Source: Actinomadura bangladeshensis (GTDB taxonomy: Bacteria > Actinomycetota > Actinomycetes > Streptosporangiales > Streptosporangiaceae). From it: a stretch of DNA of 42,005 nucleotides. The stretch covers positions 1 through 42,005 of the forward strand of contig NZ_SMJW01000038.1 of the NCBI RefSeq assembly GCF_004348335.1, given 5' to 3'. The notes beneath the pieces were generated by a model that was given only the letters and a program-made list of their open reading frames with translations, was not told the DNA's origin and did no database searches. Shown here one piece after another: positions 35,747 through 42,005 of the stretch. Position 1 is the first letter of the stretch. Each line of letters opens with the position of its first letter. A program made the position numbers and the translations under genes.

Positions 35747-38700
35747 CTACGGACCGTCAGGACCGCCCGGTTCACGGTGCTGGCCGAGGAAGGGCAGGCC
35801 CTTGGACGGGTCCTCGAAGGGCTCCACGAAGCGTTCGAACCAGCTGAGGACGGGTTCGAGCCATTCGGTGACGCGCATCGTCTCGGCGACGTGGTCGATC
35901 TGCTCGTCCTCCTCGAAGCCGAGCGCGACGACGGTGAGGTCCTGGTAGAAGCCGGCCTGGTCGTCGTCGCCGTAGAGGGCGGTGAGGGCGAGGGGCCGGT
36001 TGCGGGCCAGTTCCATCGACAGCGGGTGGCGGCGCAGGGCGCGCAGGCGGTGGCCGAGCTTGGCGTCCGGCGGCTGCTTGAGGCCGGGCAGCGGGTAGTC
36101 GAGCGGCGGCGCGAGGGTGTGCTTGTCGGGGACGCCGGCGCCGTAGGGGAACAGGCGGTCGAGCTCGTGCAGCCACTTGACCTGCGGGATCATCCACTGC
36201 GGACCGGGCGCGGTGCCGGCCGCCGCGCCGCCGAGGAGGCGTCCGGCGACCTCGGCGACGGCGGCGGTCAGCTCGGCGGGCGGGTACGCGGCGCGCAGCG
36301 CCCGCGACCGCCGGGACACGGCCCGTTCGAGGACGGTCGCGAGCGCGCATTCGCGGAGCCGCGGCGCCAGCCGGGACCAGGCGCGCCCCAGCTCGGCCGG
36401 GACGGCGGGCAGCGGCCGGTTCACCGCATGCGCCAGGACGAGCGTGTCGGCCCACAGCCGCAGCCAGGCCCAGTCGGGGCCGCCGGCGATGAGGTCGGCC
36501 TCGCGCAGTTCGAACAGCGTGCAGGCGCGTCCCGAACGGCATTCGCAGCCGCAGGCCGCGGAGCGGCGCCCGTCCACGGGAGGCGGCGGGCCGGGCAGTT
36601 CCTCCTCGCGCCCTTCGCCGAGCGGGACACGGACCCGCAGCGGGCGGTCCATGCCGTCCGCGAACACGGCCGCGACGCCGGGACGCAGCGACACCACCTC
36701 GCGGGACTGGTCGTCGTCCAGGTTCATGGCCGCGCCGACCTGGTGCCGGTCGTCGTAGGCGGGCAGCCGGTGGACGACCTTCAGCGCGGTGTTCTTGATG
36801 ACGTCCGGGACGAGCTTGGTCGGGATCTGCTCGGCGACGACGATGCCCTCACCGTAGGCGCGGATCTCGGCGAGCATCCCGGCGAACAGCTCGACGGCGT
36901 GCGAGCTGCCGCGCTCGGGCCCGCGGTTGCGGAGCAGCCGGTGCGCTTCTTCGATGACGATGACGTGCCGCAGCACCGACCCGGTCGCACGATCCCGGTT
37001 CCGTTCCCGCATGCGCAGGTGCTCGACGATGCGGATGATGAGCGTCCCCATGAGGAACGCCTTGTCCTCGTCGTTGGCGACGTCCTCAATGGCGAGGACG
37101 ATGTTGTCGCGGAGCATTCCCCCGATATCGGCAGGGTGGCCTCCCTCGAAGAACCGCCCCGCCGACCCGATGCGCAACGACCGCAACCGAACATCGACGA
37201 ACCCCTGCACGTCGGCCATCAGCTCACGCCCGTACCCGACGTCCTGGATCACTTGAAGCGCCGCATTCTGCAACTGCTCAAGCGTCGGCACGGCGGGCTC
37301 GATGAGCGAACCCGGCACACCGCCGCCCGTGACCACGTCCCACCCGTTGTTCTCGTAGACCCTCTGCAGCGCCTGCGCCATGATCTGCGGGAACGGCTCC
37401 TCGGCATCGAACGCGGCCTGGAACAGCGCCCGCACCATGTCGATATGCGCCTGCACCGGATACCCCGGCTCCGGCGCCAGCGGATTCACCGACAACGGCA
37501 CCGAGCCGGGATCGGACGGATTGACAACGGTGACCGGCCCGCCCAGATCCTGAATGCGCCCCGCCATCGCCGCGTACTCCGACTTGGCGGGCTCGATCGC
37601 CAGCCACGGAATCCCCGCCCGCGTCAACTGCTCAAGCAGATGCCGGACGGTCTGCGACTTACCGGCCCCCGTCGCGCCCGTCACGAACACATGCCGGTTG
37701 ATGGTCGACCGAGGAACGGTGAACCGTCCGACCTCCCGATCCTGCCCGTCCAGGATGGCGCCGAGTTCGATCTCCGGCTCCCCGAACTGCGGCGTGGTCT
37801 CGGACGTGACGTCGAAATACCCGGCCTCCAGCACCCGCAGCCCGGGCACTTCCCTGCGCGGTAGCCCGGCGAGCGCGGCCAGCGCCCCCGCGGTGGCGAT
37901 GAACGGGAACCGCTGCTCCGACTCGCCCATCGGCCGAACCGGCACCGGCGCCGTCCCCGGGCTGAGCATCTCGCTGAACGACCCGCTCCCCTGCCCCGAC
38001 CGCAGCCGGTAAGGATGGTGTCCCAGCTCCATCGAGCCGACCAGCACCGGCGCGATCTGCCCCAGCTCCTCCTGCGACGCCGCACCCGCGACCACCCGCA
38101 CCTGCCACAACCCGGCCTCGCGGAAGGCGTCCAGCTCCGCGAGCCGCTGATCGGCCCGCGCGACAGCGAGCCGCGCGTGCTCGTCCTCGCCCCGCCGCAG
38201 CATCCGCAGCTCGTGCTGCAGCTCCCGGACCTCGTCGTCGATCATCCGCTCGTCGCACGGGTCGGCGACGACGAACCACCCGAACGGCCGCTCCATCAAC
38301 GTGACGAGTGTGGCCTCGAACAGCCCCGGCCCGCCCCCGGCCCCCTGCGGCGCGAGCCGTCCGGGACACCGCGTCCAGGCCATCCGCTCCGCCTGCCGCA
38401 GCCACCCGTCCCCGATGGGCATTCCGCGCCCGCCACTCGGGAACAGCAGCCCATGCGTCTCGACACCATCGACCGGCGTCCCGATGGGCCCGGCATTGGT
38501 GATGAGCTCCAGCGGCGCGCCGGCCCCGGCCGACAACCACCCCACGACGAACGGCCGCCGCAACCGTGCCGCCGACAAAGCCGCAGGTAGCACACTGACG
38601 AAGTCCCACTCCGCCGAAGCGTCCCGCTGCGGCGCCGGAATCGCCTGGATCCGATACCAGGGCCCGGGCAGCACGAACTGCTGCTCAGGGACGGCCCGCA

Positions 38701-38779
38701 TCCCAGGCGGCGTCCCACCCGGCGGAACCCCCGTCCCCCCTCGATACGGCGGCACCGGCGGCATCCCAGACGAAGTCAC
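35747..38779 (-). CDS. HerA/DUF87-type ATPase (large P-loop ATP-binding protein)
   Basis: About 1010 residues. After a Pro/Gly-rich start and a mixed domain (about 40-310), the motor domain has Walker A GATGAGKSQT (368-377), Walker B VIVIEEAHRLL (606-616), a sensor-like glutamine in VAEQIPTKL (648-656) and an arginine in RLPAYDDRHQ. This is the FtsK/HerA superfamily pattern of DNA translocases and VirB4-like ATPases. A cysteine cluster C-G-C-E-C-x5-C (743-753) follows, then a helical C-terminal domain (about 760-1010). GTG 38779 is preferred; ATG 38764 and ATG 38815 are possible. No nurA-like nuclease is adjacent. The role is unknown; DNA movement, secretion or defence are possible. Confidence 0.8.
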   Translation of the reverse strand: MTSSGMPPVPPYRGGTGVPPGGTPPGMRAVPEQQFVLPGPWYRIQAIPAPQRDASAEWDFVSVLPAALSAARLRRPFVVGWLSAGAGAPLELITNAGPIGTPVDGVETHGLLFPSGGRGMPIGDGWLRQAERMAWTRCPGRLAPQGAGGGPGLFEATLVTLMERPFGWFVVADPCDERMIDDEVRELQHELRMLRRGEDEHARLAVARADQRLAELDAFREAGLWQVRVVAGAASQEELGQIAPVLVGSMELGHHPYRLRSGQGSGSFSEMLSPGTAPVPVRPMGESEQRFPFIATAGALAALAGLPRREVPGLRVLEAGYFDVTSETTPQFGEPEIELGAILDGQDREVGRFTVPRSTINRHVFVTGATGAGKSQTVRHLLEQLTRAGIPWLAIEPAKSEYAAMAGRIQDLGGPVTVVNPSDPGSVPLSVNPLAPEPGYPVQAHIDMVRALFQAAFDAEEPFPQIMAQALQRVYENNGWDVVTGGGVPGSLIEPAVPTLEQLQNAALQVIQDVGYGRELMADVQGFVDVRLRSLRIGSAGRFFEGGHPADIGGMLRDNIVLAIEDVANDEDKAFLMGTLIIRIVEHLRMRERNRDRATGSVLRHVIVIEEAHRLLRNRGPERGSSHAVELFAGMLAEIRAYGEGIVVAEQIPTKLVPDVIKNTALKVVHRLPAYDDRHQVGAAMNLDDDQSREVVSLRPGVAAVFADGMDRPLRVRVPLGEGREEELPGPPPPVDGRRSAACGCECRSGRACTLFELREADLIAGGPDWAWLRLWADTLVLAHAVNRPLPAVPAELGRAWSRLAPRLRECALATVLERAVSRRSRALRAAYPPAELTAAVAEVAGRLLGGAAAGTAPGPQWMIPQVKWLHELDRLFPYGAGVPDKHTLAPPLDYPLPGLKQPPDAKLGHRLRALRRHPLSMELARNRPLALTALYGDDDQAGFYQDLTVVALGFEEDEQIDHVAETMRVTEWLEPVLSWFERFVEPFEDPSKGLPFLGQHREPGGPDGP

Positions 38780-38878
38780 CCCCGCATCCTGACGCGCCCC
38801 CACGCCCCGCGCCAATGCAACGCCAAGAAGAGGCAGAAGGGACCAGCCACGTACCCACCCACGGCTTCAGACACCAAG

Positions 38879-38930
38879 AAGCCGCGCGGCAGGGAAGGTA
38901 CGGGAGAACTCCCATGCCGCGCGGCAGCTT
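38879..38930 (-). terminator. Hairpin terminator after the 38936-39502 gene
   Basis: Two copies of the self-complementary GCCGCGCGGCA (from 38881 and 38916), bordered by AAGC and GCTT, can pair into a long stem around a 22-base loop that itself contains GGGA/TCCC. It lies directly after the stop of the minus-strand gene. Confidence 0.6.
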
Positions 38931-38935
38931 GAGGG

Positions 38936-39502
38936 TCAGCGGCGGACCCGAGACTTGAAGACGGCCTGGACGAGGGCTTCCGGATCAGGAGCACTGACGA
39001 TCTTCCACTGCGTCCCACCAGGAACGAGCGCCCACCACTCCCCCGTGTGTGTGCCCCACCAGCAGATGACGCCGGTCCGCTCCTGCAGGCCGGCGATCGT
39101 CTTCGCGTGAGGCTGGCCCGTATAGGGCCGGGGAACCGAGATCGGTACGTCGCTCGTCTGCCACCGGTGGGTCTGGGCAGCGAGGACGGCCGTCACGTAG
39201 GGGAGAAGAATTCGAGTGATCCGCTCGGCCGCAAGACCGGGCCTGGTGTGCGGGGCCAAGTCCTCGCCGGCGCTCGACCGATACCACCAGATGTCGGGCG
39301 TCGTTCCAGGGACGAGCGAAATGCTCTCCCCGAAGTCCGGGATGGCCGGATCAAACACGCGGAGGAGCGGGCAGGGGCCCTCATAGCGCGGGACGGCCTT
39401 CCAGCCTTCCCGGATAACTTCCTGGGCAAGTCGGTCAAGGTGGACCGTAATGGACGAAGCCGGAGCGCCGACGTTCAGATTCTTCGGCTCGATCCACCGC
39501 AT
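38936..39502 (-). CDS. Hypothetical protein, second gene of a coupled pair
   Basis: A 188-residue protein of unknown function starting at ATG 39502. It contains ITVHLDRLAQEVIREGWKAV and later LLRVFDPAIPDFGESISL, WWYRSSAGEDLAP and GVICWWGTHTGEWWALVPG, with many aromatic residues and no membrane segment. The last two patterns recur in small actinomycete proteins encoded beside XRE-DUF397 pairs. The ATG shares one base with the TAA of the upstream gene (TAATG), so translation is coupled. GGTGGAAC precedes it. A hairpin terminator follows. Base composition is lower in GC than in the 35-38.8 kb genes. Confidence 0.7.
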   Translation of the reverse strand: MRWIEPKNLNVGAPASSITVHLDRLAQEVIREGWKAVPRYEGPCPLLRVFDPAIPDFGESISLVPGTTPDIWWYRSSAGEDLAPHTRPGLAAERITRILLPYVTAVLAAQTHRWQTSDVPISVPRPYTGQPHAKTIAGLQERTGVICWWGTHTGEWWALVPGGTQWKIVSAPDPEALVQAVFKSRVRR

Positions 39503-39759
39503 TACCGTTCCACCCACTTACTGGATCCGGACCTCCATTGAGTGGACGCGCGATTGAGTTCGTCTAGGAGCGCCCTACGGAGTTCTTCTGCGGTGTCGCG
39601 TACGACGGTCGGGTCTACGCCGGCCTTAGGGTCGTGCAGAGTGGCGACCCAATCGCCAAGCTTTCCGTCGTAGCGCGTTGCACGCCAGATGCGGTGACCC
39701 TGGAAGTCCTCGCGGAGTCGAGCCAACGCCTGGTCGGCGGGGTTGACAGGCATATCCAT
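39502..39759 (-). CDS. Small hypothetical protein, first gene of the coupled pair
   Basis: An 85-residue protein of unknown function. It reads ALARLREDFQGHRIWRATRY, then LGDWVATLHDP, GVDPTVVRDTAEELRRALLDELNR, a wording common in short actinomycete proteins next to XRE/DUF397 regulators. It is soluble, and probably one short beta-sheet with a C-terminal helix. The ATG at 39759 lacks a clear ribosome site (a GC-poor leader precedes it). It is divergent from the XRE gene with 152 bases between starts, and its TAA overlaps the next ATG. The context suggests that this pair and the XRE/DUF397 pair form one functional locus. Confidence 0.7.
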   Translation of the reverse strand: MDMPVNPADQALARLREDFQGHRIWRATRYDGKLGDWVATLHDPKAGVDPTVVRDTAEELRRALLDELNRASTQWRSGSSKWVER

Positions 39760-39911
39760 GATCGTTTGAACTTTCGATGTGATTTCTCTCTGTTACCGCT
39801 CCCAATCTTCCTGTGATCGGGTTATCTTCTGGAAGAGCAAGAGGCTCGTCGAAAGAAACACCCCCACGCGCGGTTAGAAAGCCGCGACGCTTTCGGATCC
39901 TGGAGGCTCCC

Positions 39912-40739
39912 ATGCCCCGTCGCCCCCGCGACCCCGGCGTCCCGTCCTCGCCGACCGAGTACTTCGGCACAGAACTTCGGGCTTATCGTGAAGCGTCCAA
40001 TTTGTCCCGACCCCAGTTCGCCAAGAGGCTCGGCTTCAGCCCGCAGTGGATCGGCCAGATCGAATCGGGCAATTCAGCTCCTTCAGACGACTTCGCCCGA
40101 GCGTGCGACACTTACTTCCAGACAAACGGGAGCTTCTACCGCATCTGGGAGTGGATCCGAGACTTCGACCGCCTCTCCGTCCTCCCTCCGGGCTTCCCCG
40201 ACTTCGTCGAACGGGAGCGAGAGGCCGAGGTGATCCACATCTTCGAGACCATGGTCATCACCGGGCTCTTTCAGAAGCCCGCGTACGCACGAGAGGTCCT
40301 CAAGCTGGGAAAGACCTCCGACACGGTTGACCAACTGGTGACGGCCCGGATGAAACGGCAGGAGATCCTCAAGGACGAGGACCCGCCCCACGTGTTCGCG
40401 ATCTTCGACGAAGGCGCCATCCGTCGTCCGATCGGTGATTCCGAGGTGATGAAAGAGCAGATCCAGCACCTCATCAACCTGGCGGAGCTGCCCAATGTAA
40501 CCATCCAGGTAGTCCCAACTGCCAAGGGCGCCTACGCGGGACTGCCCGGAGCGTTCATGATCCTCTCTTTCAGCGACGAGCCAGATGCTGTGCTTGTCGA
40601 GGGCCATGTAGGCGGACAGCTCGTCGATCACTCTGCGGTTGTCCGGAAGTATGGGGTACGTTTCGGTTTGATCAGGGCTTCGGCGCTGACCGCCGAGGAC
40701 TCCCTGAACCTCCTCCGGACGATCTTGGAGAGCCTATGA
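39912..40739 (+). CDS. XRE-family helix-turn-helix regulator with DUF5753
   Basis: A 275-residue protein. The N-terminal HTH_XRE domain spans about residues 15-70, with recognition region LSRPQFAKRLGFSPQWIGQIESGNSAPS. The C-terminal DUF5753 (about 90-270) has IHIFETMVITGLFQKPAYAREVL near its start and VTIQVVPTAKGAYAGLPGAFMIL near its end, both typical. Such regulators occur in dozens of copies in actinomycete genomes and pair with a DUF397 protein, often in development or stress control. ATG 39912 follows TGGAGGCTCCC. The stop overlaps the next start as ATGA. Confidence 0.93.
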   Translation: MPRRPRDPGVPSSPTEYFGTELRAYREASNLSRPQFAKRLGFSPQWIGQIESGNSAPSDDFARACDTYFQTNGSFYRIWEWIRDFDRLSVLPPGFPDFVEREREAEVIHIFETMVITGLFQKPAYAREVLKLGKTSDTVDQLVTARMKRQEILKDEDPPHVFAIFDEGAIRRPIGDSEVMKEQIQHLINLAELPNVTIQVVPTAKGAYAGLPGAFMILSFSDEPDAVLVEGHVGGQLVDHSAVVRKYGVRFGLIRASALTAEDSLNLLRTILESL

Positions 40740-40945
40740 GCACAAAGGACCCGCAGGCTGTGCAATGGCGCAAGAGCCATCTCAGTACAGACACCGGGCA
40801 TGCGTGCGTAGAAGTGGCGGACCTGGCCGAAGCGGTGGCGGTGCGGGATTCCAAGGACCCGGACGGCCCAAGACTGATCTTCGGCCCGTCGGCGTGGCAG
40901 GCGTTCGCGGCCCAAGTGAAAAACGGCGCCCTCGACCTAGCCTGA
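40736..40945 (+). CDS. DUF397 small protein, partner of the XRE regulator
   Basis: A 69-residue DUF397 protein. The family signature is clear: QWRKSHLSTDTGHACVEVA, then VAVRDSKDPDGPRLIFGPSAWQAFAAQVKNG. DUF397 proteins bind or modulate their cognate XRE-DUF5753 regulator, in a partner-like or antitoxin-like way. The ATG overlaps the regulator stop by four bases (ATGA), so the two are made together. A hairpin terminator follows 22 bases downstream. Confidence 0.95.
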   Translation: MSTKDPQAVQWRKSHLSTDTGHACVEVADLAEAVAVRDSKDPDGPRLIFGPSAWQAFAAQVKNGALDLA

Positions 40946-40967
40946 CCTGACCCGTCCCCGACGAGCC

Positions 40968-41007
40968 AGAGCCCCTGATCCGTGTGCGGCGCACGGCCCG
41001 GGGCTCT
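40968..41007 (+). terminator. Hairpin terminator after the XRE-DUF397 pair
   Basis: An outer 8-bp stem AGAGCCCC/GGGGCTCT (40968-40975 with 41000-41007) encloses an inner near-perfect hairpin CCGTGTGC/GCGCACGG. It lies shortly after the DUF397 stop. Confidence 0.7.
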
Positions 41008-41338
41008 CGCCGTCCACCCCTCCTCCTCCATCGGCTCGCGGTGCGTCGGGGCCGTGAGCCAAGCCATAACCCGACACACCGCAAGGCGACGAGGGGTGCC
41101 GCGCCGATTCGGCCCAGACATCACCGCTCCTCGCCGCCCGGTCTCCGCACGCGTTGCCCGCCCGGTCCACGGGGCGCCGGCGCATCTCGCCCTCTCAGAT
41201 TCAGCGTGGTCTGGTGAAATGATCACATGGGTGCAAGCCGCCTTGATGTGTCATCGCGGGGGCTGCAATGCATGCCCTACGATCCACATGGCTCGGCGGA
41301 ACGCGCCCGAAGGGTCTCACACTTGATTCTCGGCTGTC
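41008..41338. other. Non-coding or unassigned stretch
   Basis: About 330 bases between the terminator and the membrane protein stop. Short open frames exist on both strands but show no ribosome site, no family motif and no consistent codon use. I see nothing that I can support as a gene. Confidence 0.5.
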
Positions 41339-41698
41339 TTACACAAAGGCGTCGACACCTAAGAATACGCCGATGCCAATTACCAGGGCGGCTTGCCCGA
41401 TGAAGGACCTCAGGAGTACATGCTGCGGCACATTAGGCTCATCCATGAAAAGCGTTGAGAGCAGGATTCCGGGCCTTCCAGTGCCGCATACAATCGCCCA
41501 CATGAACAGTGCCGCAGTGGACCAGAGAGTCTTCTCGGCCGACCAGCCATACCACTTGAGCTTGACCAGCAATATCCCTGGGGCCGCCACCCACATCATG
41601 ACGGCAGCGCCCGTACCACCGGGGCCGAGCAACTTGCGATCCCTCAGCGTGAGCACGATGACAAGCGCGAGGGCCGAGGTCGCCGCGGTGAGTGCCAT
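41339..41698 (-). CDS. Small integral membrane protein (hypothetical)
   Basis: A 119-residue protein with three or four membrane helices: about 3-18 (LTAATSALALVIVLTL), 27-48 (GTGAAVMMWVAAPGILLVKLKW), 57-72 (TLWSTAALFMWAIVCG) and 100-117 (FIGQAALVIGIGVFLGVD). No charged motif inside the membrane points to a transporter family. GACTGGAGGCAGC gives a strong ribosome site directly before ATG 41698, which makes it a real gene. The base composition is lower in GC than the main chromosome style, as in the neighbouring XRE/DUF397 locus. The function is unknown. Confidence 0.75.
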   Translation of the reverse strand: MALTAATSALALVIVLTLRDRKLLGPGGTGAAVMMWVAAPGILLVKLKWYGWSAEKTLWSTAALFMWAIVCGTGRPGILLSTLFMDEPNVPQHVLLRSFIGQAALVIGIGVFLGVDAFV

Positions 41699-42005
41699 GC
41701 TGCCTCCAGTCCCGCGAGATCACATCCCTTTGATGAAGTCGCCACCACTCCCAATGCGGTGCCGGACCACTGGGTATTGGTTCTCCAGTACATTTGGTAC
41801 GCCTTACCCCGACTGGCCCCTCGCGCGGCCTTCTGGAAGCTGCCGACCGCACCTCCATGATTCATTATGGCCCGGCCGTACCGGCGCTTTCTCAGGGCTC
41901 ACGATCACATGCGCCTTGAACGGGCGCGCTGTTGTCTAGGTCGGGGGGTCGGCCTTGTGTTTTCCGTTGGGTTTCAGGGGGGAGACGATTCGGGCCGGGC
42001 GGGAG
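41699..42005. other. Unassigned end of the window
   Basis: The leader of the membrane protein gene occupies the first bases. A minus-strand frame near 41644-41865 overlaps that gene and has no family features. The last 60 bases are G-rich. I see no supported gene or RNA here. Confidence 0.4.

Noticed and set aside
40982..41326. A 114-codon plus-strand frame after the DUF397 gene
   Set aside because: It begins in the terminator hairpin, has no ribosome site and shows no consistent codon bias or family motif.
41439..41858. A 139-codon minus-strand frame overlapping the small membrane protein
   Set aside because: It shares the strand but not the frame with a gene that has a strong ribosome site and membrane helices; its product looks random.

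Overview
The window is high-GC DNA with the gene style of a filamentous actinomycete: frequent GTG starts, short overlaps between genes, third-position GC bias strong enough to open long antisense frames, a MurT/GatD pair, an XRE-DUF5753/DUF397 pair and two PF04672 methyltransferases. A Thermomonosporaceae or Streptosporangiales member (Actinomadura-like) is my best guess, but this is inference from gene content. I saw no rRNA, tRNA or CRISPR array.

Positions 1-7.5 kb hold mostly household genes: the end of a glycoside hydrolase, a MarR regulator with an aldo/keto reductase, a PF04672 methyltransferase, a ribokinase, a PH-domain membrane protein, an exopolyphosphatase, and a receptor-like Ser/Thr kinase with an external beta-propeller. 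From 7.6 to 13.2 kb lies an imuA-imuB-dnaE2 mutasome operon on the minus strand, with overlapping genes and a perfect LexA box (TCGAAC-N4-GTTCGA) just behind a TTGACA hexamer. It stands back to back with mtnA. Next come a secreted M28 peptidase of the glutamate carboxypeptidase II type, a RecD2 helicase, a metallo-beta-lactamase-fold hydrolase in one operon with a TetR regulator that has its own operator, a secreted polysaccharide deacetylase with a CBM2, and a quinone oxidoreductase behind a MerR-type promoter with a 19-bp spacer.

Positions 22.6-30 kb are accessory: a broken IS605-type tnpB with its transposon end still present, a second PF04672 methyltransferase, and several uncharacterised genes. 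These are a coiled-coil membrane protein, a helical partner, a divergent gene that is probably leaderless, and a 589-residue helical protein, followed by a Tat-exported metallophosphoesterase.

Positions 30-35 kb carry murT-gatD, which amidates lipid II, and a tandem pair of zinc-ribbon, single-pass membrane proteins that are paralogs. Positions 35.2-38.8 kb carry a large HerA/DUF87-type ATPase and a small protein with an N-x-x-G-x-V-x-G motif like bacterial amyloid-signalling motifs. This is the most system-like unknown in the window. Positions 38.9-41.7 kb have visibly lower GC and hold a translationally coupled hypothetical pair, divergent from an XRE-DUF5753/DUF397 regulatory pair, and a small membrane protein.
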